DNA of 49,166 nucleotides. Origin: DYGX01 sp035325905 (lineage in GTDB: Bacteria; Chloroflexota; Anaerolineae; Aggregatilineales; Aggregatilineaceae). This document shows, in pieces, positions 1-8,478 of the stretch; within the stretch, counting starts at the first letter, position 1; each line of letters begins with the position of its first letter. The stretch lies in the NCBI GenBank assembly GCA_035325905.1, contig DAOKYY010000022.1, positions 1 to 49,166 on the forward strand, written 5' to 3'. A program made the position numbers and the translations under genes. The notes beneath the pieces are model-generated. The model was not told where the DNA came from and made no database searches. It saw nothing but the letters and a program-made list of their open reading frames with translations.

Positions 1-366
1 GCTATTCTTTAGGATATAATGAGGAAAGCTGGCCGCCGCAGCGCGCCGGAGCGGCCTTCGCCCCGTCCGAGCCTGGCGGCGCGGGCAGACTGCTCGGTCC
101 GGTGCGTTCGTTACGTAAAATGTTATGTAGAACTGCGAGGCGGGGCGCCAGCTTGATCTCCGCGTGCGCAACGCAGAAAGGAGACGCGATCACGCACCAG
201 ATATCCTGACGCAGCTCTCTCGCAAGGCATCGGGCCGTAGCCCGCTGTCGTTCGCGGCGCGCCTTGTCGGTTTTTCACAAGCGCGTGTTGCGGAAAGCCG
301 GTATACTTACTCGGCGGAGACTTTGCACCACCTTGTTTCGTTTGGAGAGAATGGAGCAGAAGAACG
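1..366 (+). other. non-coding leader upstream of the first transporter operon
   Basis: No convincing gene lies here; short open frames on both strands lack a ribosome site and recognisable protein sequence. A perfect TATAAT at 15-20 could be a -10 box reading rightwards, but its -35 box would fall outside the window and it would give a leader of about 340 nt. A second TATACT at 302-307 has no well-placed -35. I recognise no riboswitch. Confidence 0.5.
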
Positions 367-2049
367 ATGAGAACCCTGAATAAGACCAGCCGGCTGTTGA
401 TCGCGCTGACGCTGCTGGCGTCGCTGATCGTCGGCCTCAGCGCGGTCAGCGCGCAGGAGCCGAAGATTCTGCGCGTAGGTATGGGCGCGGCCGGCACGAC
501 GGTCGTGTTCGACCCTTCGCTGGCGACCGACACCACTTCCCACACCTTCATCAACATGCTGTACCCCGGCCTGGCGCCGCGCGATGAGACCACCGGCACT
601 CCGCAGCACGGTATGGCGGAAGAGTGGACCATCTCCGACGACCTGATGACGTACACCTTCAAGATCAAGGAAGGCGTGCCGTGGGTTGTGTACGATCCGG
701 CCACTGACTCGGTCGTCGAAGTGACGGACGAGGCCGGCAACGTTCGCTACGTGAACGCGCACGACTTCGTCTACAGCGTGAAGCGCACCATTGCCCCTGA
801 GACCGCGGCGGACTACGCGTATGTGATCGCCAACTGGGTCGCGGGCGGCAACGAGTACAACGCGGGCACCGGCTCGGCGGACGACGTCGGGATCCGCGCG
901 ATCGACGACTACACGCTCGAAATCGTTTCCCCGAATCCGGCGGGCTTCCTGCTCCAGATCTACGGTGAGTGGCTCGCCAACGCCCAGCCCCAGTGGGCGA
1001 TCGAGGAATTCGGCGATGCCTGGACGCTGCCCGGCAACTACCCGGCCTACGGGACCTTCGTGCTGAAGACCTACGAGCCTGGCTCGCGCGTCGAGATCGT
1101 CAAGAACCCCTTCTGGCCGGGCACCGAGAGCCATCCGATCCCCGCGCTGGACGAAATCCACGCGGTGTTCCTGGATCTGTCGGCGGCGCTGGCGGCGTAT
1201 GAGGCTGGCGAGCTGGACACGATCGAAGACATCCCGCTGCCCGACCTGCCCCGTCTGCGCGTCGAGCGCCCGGATGAAGTTCACATCGGCCCCGGCTCCT
1301 GCACGTACTACTACGGCTTTAACGTCGAGAAGGAACCGGTTGACAACGTCCACATGCGTCGCGCTCTGTCGGCGGCCATTGACCGCCAGACGATTGTCGA
1401 TGCGATCCTGGGCGCTGGTCAGCAGCCGGCCGGGTTCTTCACGCGTCCCAACTACGCTGCGTCGCCCACTCAGGAAGAGTTCCCTGACCTCGGCGCCCGT
1501 AGCGACCCTGAGCTGGCTAAGCAAGAGCTGGCCCTCTACTTCGAAGAGACCGGCTACACCCTGGAGACCATGCCGCCGCTCACCCTGATGTTCAACACCA
1601 GCGAGTCGCACCAGCTCATCGCGCAGGCGGTGCAGCAGATGTGGGTGGAAACGTTGGGCATCGAGGCGCAGGTGACGAACCAGGAGTGGCAGACCTACCT
1701 GGAGACGCTCGAAAATGACGCGCCGCCGGTGTGGCGTCTGGGCTGGTGCGAGGACTATCAGGACCCGCACAACTTCCTCGGCGATGTGATGTACTCGACC
1801 TCGGGGAACAACGACACCAACTGGTCGAACGACGAATTCGACTCGCTGGTCGACCAGGCCAAGGTCATGACGGACTTCGAAGCGCGCAAGGAACTCTACG
1901 CGCGCGCCGAGCACATCCTGACCTGGGAAGACGCCGCGATGGCGCCGATCTACTACTACACCAACCTCAGCATGATCGGCACGCACCTCAAGGCCTCCCC
2001 GTCGATCCTCGGCACCGAGCGTTACGACAAGTGGGACATCATCGGGTAA
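367..2049 (+). CDS. ABC transporter substrate-binding protein, family 5 (peptide/oligosaccharide type)
   Basis: Exported solute receptor for a Dpp/Opp-type importer. Residues 1-28 are a signal peptide (basic start, hydrophobic core, cleavage near SAQ) with no lipobox cysteine, so it is probably not a lipoprotein. The rest is a full-length SBP_bac_5 fold (560 aa, usual 500-600): an early 'MAEEWTISDDLMTYTFKIKEG' type strand pair, a central 'MRRALSAAIDRQTIVDAI' block typical of the family, and a C-terminal lobe with the 'W...GWCEDYQDP' region. A GGAG sits 11 nt before the ATG. Two permeases follow after a 264-bp gap holding a hairpin; no ATPase gene is seen. The substrate cannot be told from sequence; peptides, nickel and oligosaccharides are all bound by this family. 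Confidence 0.93.
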   Translation: MRTLNKTSRLLIALTLLASLIVGLSAVSAQEPKILRVGMGAAGTTVVFDPSLATDTTSHTFINMLYPGLAPRDETTGTPQHGMAEEWTISDDLMTYTFKIKEGVPWVVYDPATDSVVEVTDEAGNVRYVNAHDFVYSVKRTIAPETAADYAYVIANWVAGGNEYNAGTGSADDVGIRAIDDYTLEIVSPNPAGFLLQIYGEWLANAQPQWAIEEFGDAWTLPGNYPAYGTFVLKTYEPGSRVEIVKNPFWPGTESHPIPALDEIHAVFLDLSAALAAYEAGELDTIEDIPLPDLPRLRVERPDEVHIGPGSCTYYYGFNVEKEPVDNVHMRRALSAAIDRQTIVDAILGAGQQPAGFFTRPNYAASPTQEEFPDLGARSDPELAKQELALYFEETGYTLETMPPLTLMFNTSESHQLIAQAVQQMWVETLGIEAQVTNQEWQTYLETLENDAPPVWRLGWCEDYQDPHNFLGDVMYSTSGNNDTNWSNDEFDSLVDQAKVMTDFEARKELYARAEHILTWEDAAMAPIYYYTNLSMIGTHLKASPSILGTERYDKWDIIG

Positions 2050-2092
2050 TCCGGTGAACCGGATCGTGTCTTGAGTAGTAAATAGATCGAAT

Positions 2093-2120
2093 GGAGAGAG
2101 AGCGCAAACGCTCTCTCTCC
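2093..2120 (+). terminator. perfect hairpin after the binding-protein gene
   Basis: A 12-bp perfect stem (2093-2104 with 2109-2120) closes a CAAA loop, 43 bp after the binding-protein stop codon. No T-run follows, so it more likely protects an mRNA 3' end or causes partial termination than acts as a strong intrinsic terminator. Such a structure would let the binding protein be made in excess over the permeases downstream. Confidence 0.7.
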
Positions 2121-2246
2121 CATATCGATCACCGGCGACGTATGCTGTCAGGCCAGAAACGACACAACGCGCTGAAGACCGAAAATTTCCCCTTACAATC
2201 GGTTGATGAGCCGTCGCTCGAGTTGTAGTGGGATCCACAGCTAATC

Positions 2247-2266
2247 TTGCCCTGCGCGCAGGGCAA
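2247..2266. promoter_or_regulatory. perfect 20-bp palindrome before the permease genes
   Basis: Two 10-bp arms (TTGCCCTGCG and its exact reverse complement) abut with no loop, 48 bp before the permease start. A loopless palindrome is a poor RNA hairpin but a good binding site for a dimeric repressor, so this may be an operator for the permease part of the operon. The regulator is unknown. Confidence 0.35.
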
Positions 2267-2313
2267 CCGGCGTGGATGGGTCGATGGAGGGGTGCGACGG
2301 CAGGAGTACCTAG

Positions 2314-3327
2314 ATGACGCAATACTTTGCACGCAGCTTTATCGGCTTGATGGCGGTGCTGCTGGTCGTCTCGATCATCACGTTCTTCCTGATGCACCAG
2401 ATTCCCGGCGGCCCCTTCGCCCGAGAGAAGAAGCTGCCTCCAACGGTTCTCAACAATCTGAATGCCAAATACAACCTGGATCAACCGATCTGGAAGCAAT
2501 ATCTCTCCTACATGGGAGACCTGGTCATCCCGGTAGTGACGACCGGTGAGGATTCATTCACCGTCACCGAAGATCACCTGATCAACATCAGGCTGCCCTG
2601 GGGCGACAACACCACGCTGCGCTGGATGAACTTCGGGCCGTCGTATACCGACCGGACGCGCTCGGTGAACGGTATCATCCGCGATCATCTGCCGGTTTCA
2701 TTCCAGCTTGGGCTGGCGGCGATGGTGGTGGCGACGGTGATCGGCGTCCCATTGGGGACGATCGCGGCGCTGCGTAAGAACACCGTATTTGACTACTTCA
2801 GTATGAGCACGGCGATCCTGGGCGTCTCAGTGCCGGTCATCGTGCTCGGCCCGTTGCTCCAATACGTGGTCGCCGTCGAGCTAAACCTGTTACCCACGAC
2901 CGGCTGGGGCACGGTCGAGCAACTGATCATGCCGGCCTTCGCGCTTGGGTTTGCCCAGTCGGCGCTGCTGGCTCGCCTGACGCGCGCCAGCCTGCTCCAG
3001 GTGTTGAACGAGGACTACATCCGCACCGCGAACGCCAAGGGCCTGCACGGGCGCCAGGTCGTGATCGTCCACGCCATGAAGAACGCGATGATCCCGGTCG
3101 TGACGGTGATGGGGCCGCTGTTCGCGGCGCTGATCACCGGGACGTTCGTCACGGAACAGGTCTTCGGCATCCCCGGCCTGGGCCGCTATTTCATCGTGAG
3201 CATCAACCAGCGCGACTACGCGACCATTATGGGCACGACCCTGCTCTATGCCTTTTTCATCGTTATCGCCAATTTCATCGTGGACCTCACCTATGTCTGG
3301 CTGGATCCACGTATTCGCTTTGATTAG
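2314..3327 (+). CDS. ABC transporter permease, DppB type
   Basis: Membrane subunit of the importer served by the binding protein upstream. It has 337 aa with an N-terminal membrane helix (about 8-30), a long extracytoplasmic stretch (about 35-125) larger than in standard DppB, and then five more helices. The cytoplasmic EAA-type loop that docks the ATPase is clear at about 230-262 (DYIRTANAKGL...HAMKNAMIPV), and the C-terminus ends with the family signature 'YVWLDPRIRFD'. The ATG follows AGGAG at 8 nt. The DppC-type gene follows 17 bp downstream, so the two are co-transcribed. Confidence 0.94.
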   Translation: MTQYFARSFIGLMAVLLVVSIITFFLMHQIPGGPFAREKKLPPTVLNNLNAKYNLDQPIWKQYLSYMGDLVIPVVTTGEDSFTVTEDHLINIRLPWGDNTTLRWMNFGPSYTDRTRSVNGIIRDHLPVSFQLGLAAMVVATVIGVPLGTIAALRKNTVFDYFSMSTAILGVSVPVIVLGPLLQYVVAVELNLLPTTGWGTVEQLIMPAFALGFAQSALLARLTRASLLQVLNEDYIRTANAKGLHGRQVVIVHAMKNAMIPVVTVMGPLFAALITGTFVTEQVFGIPGLGRYFIVSINQRDYATIMGTTLLYAFFIVIANFIVDLTYVWLDPRIRFD

Positions 3328-3344
3328 GCGAAGGAGTCCTGACC

Positions 3345-4409
3345 ATGACATCTGTTGAAGCGCCCGTTGAAGGCGTAAAAGAGCCTCGCCCACAAGCGGT
3401 CTTGCCGGAAGCCGGTGTGCTGGAAAAGAGCCGTGGCCCCTGGTCCGATGCCTGGCGCCGGCTGGTTCGCAATAAAGCGTCCATCGTCGGCTTGCTGGTG
3501 ATCATCGCGTTTGTTTTGATCGCCATTTTTGCGCCGCAGCTGACGGAATACTCGTATGCGAAGCAGAATTATCTGGCGATCAACAGCGCCCCACAGTGGA
3601 TCATCGACCTGTTCCCGAAGATGGCCGCGATGGACGAGCCGATGGGCTACGTCCGCGTCAACAACGACTATTGGCTGGGCACAGACGGGCTGGGGCGCGA
3701 CCTGTTCACACGCATCATCTACGGCGCGCGGATCTCGCTGTCGGTGGCGTTTATCGGCCCGCTGACCAGCCTGCTGGTGGGCACGATTTACGGGATGGTA
3801 TCGGGATACGCCGGCGGGCGTACCGATAACATCATGATGCGCATCGTGGACGTGATGTACGCCTTCCCGTCGCTGCTGCTGATCATCCTGATGATGGCGT
3901 TCTTCCGCTCCAGCTTCTCGCAAAGCCAGTCGGGGACGCTAGCCTACCAGCTCAACAAGATCGACTCGGCCTTCGGCGGCATGTTGTTCATTTTCATCGG
4001 CATCGGCATCACGTCGTGGATGGACACCGCCCGCCTGGCGCGCGGGCAAGTGCTCTCGTTGCGCGAGAAGGAGTTTATCGAGGCGGCCCATTCGATCGGC
4101 GTCAGCGACCGGGGCATCATCTTCCGTCACGTGCTGCCGAATATCATGGGGCCGGTCATCGTGCGCGAGAGCCTGGCGATCCCGCGCTATATCTCGACCG
4201 AAGCGTTTCTCAGCTTCATCGGCCTGGGTGTCAACCCGCCCACGCCAAGCTGGGGCAACATGATCTCGGAAGGCGCGCAGGCGATCAAGAGCTATCCGAA
4301 CCAGGCGATCTTCCCGGCTCTGGCGCTGTTTTTCCTTATGTTCGCCTTCAACTTCCTGGGCGACGGCCTGCGCGACGCGCTCGATCCGCGCGCGACGAAG
4401 GAAGCCTAA
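3345..4409 (+). CDS. ABC transporter permease, DppC type
   Basis: Second membrane subunit of this importer, 354 aa against a usual 280-310. The excess lies in a 35-residue hydrophilic N-terminus, a loop of about 40 residues after the first helix, and a roughly 25-residue insert after helix 4. The family motif 'LGTDGLGRDLFTRIIYGAR' appears at about 112-130 and the EAA loop (EFIEAAHSIGVSDRGIIFRH) at about 244-265, followed by the 'FLSFIGLGVNPPTPSWG' block. AAGGAG precedes the ATG. The gene is convergent with the next one and 22 bp from it. No DppD/DppF ATPase genes follow. Confidence 0.94.
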   Translation: MTSVEAPVEGVKEPRPQAVLPEAGVLEKSRGPWSDAWRRLVRNKASIVGLLVIIAFVLIAIFAPQLTEYSYAKQNYLAINSAPQWIIDLFPKMAAMDEPMGYVRVNNDYWLGTDGLGRDLFTRIIYGARISLSVAFIGPLTSLLVGTIYGMVSGYAGGRTDNIMMRIVDVMYAFPSLLLIILMMAFFRSSFSQSQSGTLAYQLNKIDSAFGGMLFIFIGIGITSWMDTARLARGQVLSLREKEFIEAAHSIGVSDRGIIFRHVLPNIMGPVIVRESLAIPRYISTEAFLSFIGLGVNPPTPSWGNMISEGAQAIKSYPNQAIFPALALFFLMFAFNFLGDGLRDALDPRATKEA

Positions 4410-4431
4410 GCCTGGCGAGCTTGCCCGCGCT

Positions 4432-4920
4432 CTAGCCGCCGACCGGTCCCCCGGACGGGTTTTGCTCGCCGGTGCCGGTCGGCGGCTCCGGTACAATCGA
4501 GATTTTGCCGTCGGTCTCCAGCACGGCCCAGCGCACCTGCGGCAGGTCGTCCAGGCCGGCTTTGTGCATCTCGCTGAACACCTCGCCGGGCGTGACCCGC
4601 TCCTTATTCAAGTTTTCGGCGATAAACTCACCGTGCGCGACCAACAGGGTCGGCTTGCCGTCTACGGCAGTTTCAACGGTCTTGTTCATGTGCGTCGCCA
4701 GGGATGTGCCGAACACCAGCAGCATTATCGTCGAGATGCCGACCAGCGCGCGCACCATCGACGCATCGCCCTGTTGCACCGGGTTTGAAAGCAGCTCCGG
4801 GATGAGCAGCAGCGTGACCAGCTCCGCCGGCGAAAGCTGCCCGAACTCGCGCTTACCCATCAGGCGCAGCGCGATCAGCACAAAGGCGTAAGCGACGACA
4901 ACCCGCAGGATCGTATCCAT
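4432..4920 (-). CDS. DUF421 (YetF-family) membrane protein
   Basis: Small inner-membrane protein of unknown function. Residues 1-90 hold three hydrophobic helices and the family block 'ALRLMGKREFGQLSPAELV'; residues 95-150 form the soluble cytoplasmic domain with the 'KPTLLVAHGEFI' and 'RWAVLETDGKISIVP' segments. At 162 aa it is within the short range of the family. The tail is Pro/Gly-rich and hydrophilic. GAGGAG lies just before the start. The gene upstream ends 15 bp away, so both are probably one transcript. DUF421 proteins in Bacillus have been linked to spore and envelope properties, but I do not infer a function here. Confidence 0.88.
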   Translation of the reverse strand: MDTILRVVVAYAFVLIALRLMGKREFGQLSPAELVTLLLIPELLSNPVQQGDASMVRALVGISTIMLLVFGTSLATHMNKTVETAVDGKPTLLVAHGEFIAENLNKERVTPGEVFSEMHKAGLDDLPQVRWAVLETDGKISIVPEPPTGTGEQNPSGGPVGG

Positions 4921-4935
4921 GCTCCTCTTCTCCCC

Positions 4936-5481
4936 CTATGGAAACACAACCGACGACACGTTTAGCTCGGCGGCTGTGCGGTCATCGACGCTGGCCCAGA
5001 TCCGGCCCTTGTGACTGCCGTATTGCTCGCCGGTCAGCTGCACCGTGACGGTCTGAGTCGCGCCGGGCGCGAGATCGTGCAGCTCGACGATATAGGCGCT
5101 GCTGGTCGCTTCGGTCACGGACGGCGCGAAGCTCAGGTTAGCGAACTGATCCAGGTAGTCGCGCTCGAAGTGCACCGCCAGCGTATCAAGCGTCTGCTGG
5201 CCGGTATTCTGCACCGTGACCTGCAAATTGCTGTTCAGTTCAAGGCGCAGGCGGGACGGATAGCTCGCGCTCAGTCGCACGTCCGACCCGGATGCTTCGA
5301 CCTCGCCAAAGCTCTCGCCAAACGCGCCGAATGCCGCGAGAATCGGCAGGATCAGCATCAGCACAACCCCGACTATCTGATTCGGTGGCAAGCTGACCCG
5401 GCGTGGGACTTCCGGCGGTTCAGGTGGGTTGAGATTGGGTGGATTCGAACTGGGCTTTTTGGGCTTCGATTTTTTGGTCAT
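4936..5481 (-). CDS. membrane-anchored protein with an extracytoplasmic beta-sandwich (CARDB-like)
   Basis: Not a family I can name with certainty. The first 30 residues are Pro/Asn/Lys-rich, one hydrophobic helix follows (about 34-55), and the remaining roughly 125 residues alternate beta strands with the pattern of CARDB/DUF11-type Ig-like domains ('NLQVTVQNTGQQTLDTLAV', 'DLAPGATQTVTVQL'). This topology places the domain outside the membrane. It precedes the DUF421 gene by 15 bp on the same strand, suggesting the two work together. A G-rich ribosome site precedes the ATG. Confidence 0.75.
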   Translation of the reverse strand: MTKKSKPKKPSSNPPNLNPPEPPEVPRRVSLPPNQIVGVVLMLILPILAAFGAFGESFGEVEASGSDVRLSASYPSRLRLELNSNLQVTVQNTGQQTLDTLAVHFERDYLDQFANLSFAPSVTEATSSAYIVELHDLAPGATQTVTVQLTGEQYGSHKGRIWASVDDRTAAELNVSSVVFP

Positions 5482-5543
5482 ACAGGCAACCCCCCGATCA
5501 TAGCCTCATTCTGACTTGGATGAAACAAAACGGGCGATCGTGA

Positions 5544-5573
5544 CGCTGAGCGACTCCCGGAAATCGCTCAGCG
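5544..5573 (-). terminator. probable terminator hairpin after the DUF1440-like gene
   Basis: A 10-bp perfect stem (5544-5553 with 5564-5573) and a 10-nt loop lie 48 bp past the stop of the leftward gene ending at 5622. Read leftwards, a CGTTTTGTTT stretch comes only some way after the stem, so intrinsic termination is plausible but not textbook. Confidence 0.5.
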
Positions 5574-5621
5574 AATGGGGTCGCCGCGCGCAACCTTTCC
5601 TTCTGGCCCGGCGCGCAGCGG

Positions 5622-6101
5622 TCAGACCACCTCGGATCGCGGCTCGCGATTCCAAAGGTCGAACAGCGCGGCGGTGGTCGCTCCCCAGACAAGATGCGCG
5701 ACGATCATCAGCAGGTTGCGCTGCTTCGGGTGCTCGGTGGCTGGCTCCAGCAGGCCCGCCGCCGGAATCCATCCCAGGTAGCTGCCGGTCCAGACGATCA
5801 GGCCGTAGAGCATCCCCTTCACCAGCGGAGACAGCGGCAGACGGCCCATGATCGGGTAGAACGAACCGCTGGCCGCGCCATACCCGAAGTGGCTGATCCA
5901 GGTCAGCGGCTGGTGGCCCTTGTCGTCCAGCTTCTTCAGCCCGATTGAGTCCAGCACGCGCGTCGTCAGGCGGTCAGGCGGCAGCGGCCCCTGCTGCCAC
6001 CAGGGTAGCTTGCGGTGCCAGCTCAGCATAACGGCGGACATCGGCGCGGTGGCGAGCAGCCCGGCCACCGCGCCCTGCAAAAGTCGGGTCAATATGCCCA
6101 T
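5622..6101 (-). CDS. DUF1440/YagU-like inner-membrane protein
   Basis: 159 aa with hydrophobic helices near 5-25, 75-95, 100-115 and 128-148. The N-terminus (LLQGAVAGLLATAPMSAVM) with a later conserved 'HFGYGAASGSFYPI' block and a closing 'HLVWGATTAALFDLW' resembles the YagU/DUF1440 family of uncharacterised membrane proteins. It starts 21 bp after the SDR gene on the same strand and has a GAGGG ribosome site, so the two are probably co-transcribed. Function unknown. Confidence 0.72.
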   Translation of the reverse strand: MGILTRLLQGAVAGLLATAPMSAVMLSWHRKLPWWQQGPLPPDRLTTRVLDSIGLKKLDDKGHQPLTWISHFGYGAASGSFYPIMGRLPLSPLVKGMLYGLIVWTGSYLGWIPAAGLLEPATEHPKQRNLLMIVAHLVWGATTAALFDLWNREPRSEVV

Positions 6102-6122
6102 GTCGCCCTCGCTTCGCGTCGT

Positions 6123-7133
6123 CTAGCTTTCTTTGGCGGCGGCAAGCCCGGCTGCGAGGACGGCAGCCAGCCCGGTCGCGGCCAGCGACAGTGTGCGGCG
6201 ATGCTTCGCCAGCCAGAACTGCGCGCTGCGGTCTTTGGCGCGGTGATCGAAGCGCCCGTGCGCCCCGTGATCGCCGGGCACCGGCTCCCACAAGTTGTGC
6301 GGACGATCCGGATCGGCGGGCTGGTCGGTCTGTTGCGACTGATACCCACTACGCGCCAGGTAGCGGTCTACCAGCCCCGGAAACAGCTTGTTGACGATCA
6401 CCGCCCGCGTGGTCGAGCTGCCGACGTGGTACTCACGGCGCGGATGGTCGGCGGCCCACACGATCGCGTCGGCGGCGACTTCCGGCTGGAAGATCGGTGG
6501 GACCGGCTGCGCGCGGTTCGGCAGGCGGCTCTTAACCCAGTCGAACTGCGGCGTGTTGAGCGCCGGCATCTGAATCATCGTGACTTTGACGTTGCTCTTG
6601 TCGTGCAGCAGCTCGGCCTGGAGCGAATCGACAAAGCCTTCGACGGCGTGTTTCGCGCCGCAATAGGCCGCTTGCAGCGGGATGCCACGATACGCCAGCG
6701 CCGATCCGACCTGGACGATCACGCCGCGATCGCGCGGGAGCATGCGCTTAAGCGCGGCCAGCGTGCCGTATACCGTGCCAAGATAGGTCACTTCCGTCAC
6801 GCGCCGGAACTCGTCTGGCTGCATTTCCTTGATCGGCGAGAACACCGAGGCCATCGCGTTATTGACCCACACGTCAATTGGCCCGAATGCCAGCTCGACC
6901 GCTTCGGCGGCGGCTTCGACCGCCGCCGGGTCCGCAACATCGGTCGGCAGCGCCAGCGCGCGCCCGCCTAATCGCTCGACATCGCGGCGGGTTGCGTCCA
7001 GCCCGTCGGTGCCGCGCGCCAGCAGCCCGATTGACGCCCCGCGCCGCGCAAAGGCGCGAGCGGTCGCGCGGCCTACTCCGGCGGACGCACCGGTGATGAC
7101 GACGACCTGTGATTTTGATGATTGACCATTCAT
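6123..7133 (-). CDS. SDR-family oxidoreductase with a C-terminal membrane tail
   Basis: NAD(P)-dependent short-chain dehydrogenase, 336 aa. The cofactor glycine motif TGASAGVG is at 14-21, NNA at 91-93, and the catalytic set Ser144, Tyr157 and Lys161 (YCGAK) is intact. After the SDR domain (about 250 residues) comes a hydrophilic His/Arg/Asp-rich stretch and then a hydrophobic Ala/Leu segment near the C-terminus that could anchor it in the membrane, as in bacterial SDRs of the DltE/YqjQ kind. The start at 7133 is chosen for its AAGGGG ribosome site; an open frame extends 14 codons further up. Substrate unknown. Confidence 0.9.
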   Translation of the reverse strand: MNGQSSKSQVVVITGASAGVGRATARAFARRGASIGLLARGTDGLDATRRDVERLGGRALALPTDVADPAAVEAAAEAVELAFGPIDVWVNNAMASVFSPIKEMQPDEFRRVTEVTYLGTVYGTLAALKRMLPRDRGVIVQVGSALAYRGIPLQAAYCGAKHAVEGFVDSLQAELLHDKSNVKVTMIQMPALNTPQFDWVKSRLPNRAQPVPPIFQPEVAADAIVWAADHPRREYHVGSSTTRAVIVNKLFPGLVDRYLARSGYQSQQTDQPADPDRPHNLWEPVPGDHGAHGRFDHRAKDRSAQFWLAKHRRTLSLAATGLAAVLAAGLAAAKES

Positions 7134-7322
7134 TCGTGTGACCCCTTGCATTGATCGCGGCGCACCCATCCACACAGCTACAACGCCTTAGAGGACAGAT
7201 GGGCGCGCGGCGCGTGAAAATATCCGGCAAGGACCGTGTATGCGTAGCGTAGAGGAACTGTGCGCGGCTGACATCGGGACAGTGGCGGGTTTTGGTCTAG
7301 GTCAAGTGGCCCGGCCCTGCCA

Positions 7323-7355
7323 ACAAAAACGCCCGGCGCGGGGGGCGCGGGCGTT
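7323..7355 (-). terminator. intrinsic terminator of the Fbp/Pot-type operon
   Basis: Read leftwards, an 8-bp stem (7348-7355 with 7328-7335) with a GC-rich 12-nt interior is directly followed by a run of T ending in TTTTTG. It lies 26 bp past the ATPase stop codon, closing the leftward operon. Confidence 0.8.
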
Positions 7356-7380
7356 CGGAGCGTGGAATGTCAGGCGCGCG

Positions 7381-8478
7381 TCAGGCAGCGGATTCGGCGA
7401 GCAAGTGGACCGTTTCGGGCTTGAACGCCAGCCCGGCGGTCGCGCCTTCAGAGAACACCCGGCCCAGATGCGGGTCGGCGTCCACGACGATCAGGCGCTG
7501 CTCGCCCAGGCGGACGATGTACTCGACCGTCGAGCCGAGGTACATCGTCTGCTCGACCATGACTTGCTCCAGCGCGGGGTTTGCTTCCAGCTTGAGCACT
7601 TCGGGGCGCAGCACCGCGACGGCGTGATCTCCGGGGCGTAGCGGCGCGCTGGTGGACAGCGTCGCGGTCTGCCCCAGCAGGGTGACGGTCGCCTGGGTGT
7701 CGCTGGCCGCTTCGACGGTTGTGTCCAGGAAGTTCGCGCGCCCGATGAAGTCCGCCACGAAGCGCGACGCCGGGTGCCGGTAGATTTCTTCCGGCGGCCC
7801 CATCTGCTCGATCTGCCCGTTGTTCATGACCACAATCCGGTCGGACATCGCCATCGCCTCGACCTGGTCATGCGTCACGTAGACGCTGGTGATATTCAGG
7901 CGGCGCTGAAGGTTGCGGATCTCGCTGCGCATCTGGACGCGCAGCTTGGCGTCCAGGTTGGACAGCGGCTCGTCAAACAGCAGCACGCGCGGCTCAACGA
8001 CCAGCGAGCGGGCCAGCGCGACGCGCTGCTGCTGCCCGCCCGACAGCTCGTGCGGACGGCGCTCGCCCAGGCCGCCCAGGCTCATCAAGTCCAGCACGCG
8101 CTGCACGCGCTCGCGAACGTCACCCCGCGCCGTGTGCTGCACGCGCAACCCATAGGCGATATTGTTGAAGACGGTCATGTGCGGAAACAGCGCGTAGCTC
8201 TGGAAAACCATCGCCATATCGCGCTTGTTCGGGGGGCGGTGTGAAATATCCTTCCCATCGAGCAGAATCCGCCCCGAAGTCGGCATCTCGAAGCCGGAGA
8301 TCAGCCGCAGCGTCGTGGTTTTGCCGCAACCCGACGGCCCCAGCAGCGTGACAAACTCGCCCGGCTCGATGGTGAGCGAGACCCGGTCGACGGCTCGCAC
8401 ATCGCCCTGGCCGCTGCGCTGGGGAAAAATCTTGGAGACGTCTTCGAGGACCAGCGTCCCCGCCTGAGTTGCAGCCAT
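7381..8478 (-). CDS. ABC importer ATPase, PotA/FbpC/UgpC class
   Basis: Energy-coupling subunit of the adjacent importer. The Walker A motif GPSGCGKT is at 47-54, the signature LSGGQQ at 145-150, Walker B ending DE at 169-170 and the switch histidine in 'VTHDQ' near 203. The C-terminal about 120 residues form a TOBE-type regulatory domain ('VAVLRPE', 'YLGSTVEYIVRLG'), as in CUT1, Fbp and Pot ATPases. Its start abuts the stop codon of the permease gene upstream. Besides the rhamnose-type ATPase it is the only importer ATPase in the window, so it could in principle also energise the ATPase-less alpha-glucoside system next door. Confidence 0.95.
   Translation of the reverse strand: MAATQAGTLVLEDVSKIFPQRSGQGDVRAVDRVSLTIEPGEFVTLLGPSGCGKTTTLRLISGFEMPTSGRILLDGKDISHRPPNKRDMAMVFQSYALFPHMTVFNNIAYGLRVQHTARGDVRERVQRVLDLMSLGGLGERRPHELSGGQQQRVALARSLVVEPRVLLFDEPLSNLDAKLRVQMRSEIRNLQRRLNITSVYVTHDQVEAMAMSDRIVVMNNGQIEQMGPPEEIYRHPASRFVADFIGRANFLDTTVEAASDTQATVTLLGQTATLSTSAPLRPGDHAVAVLRPEVLKLEANPALEQVMVEQTMYLGSTVEYIVRLGEQRLIVVDADPHLGRVFSEGATAGLAFKPETVHLLAESAA

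Noticed and set aside
15..20. TATAAT as promoter of the first operon
   Set aside because: The -35 region is outside the window and the implied leader is very long; left only as a note.
164..370. 68-codon plus-strand open frame in the leader
   Set aside because: Overlaps the start of the receptor gene, no recognisable protein features, no good ribosome site.
307..2499. 730-codon open frame on the minus strand opposite the first receptor gene
   Set aside because: GC-rich antisense shadow: composition is Arg/Val/Asp-heavy without any family pattern, and the plus-strand frame is a clear family-5 receptor with a signal peptide.
7292..7305. FNR/Dnr-like box (TTGGT, 4 bp, GTCAA) upstream of the SDR gene
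   Set aside because: One half-site is poor and it lies 160 bp from the start codon with no visible promoter beside it; likely chance.
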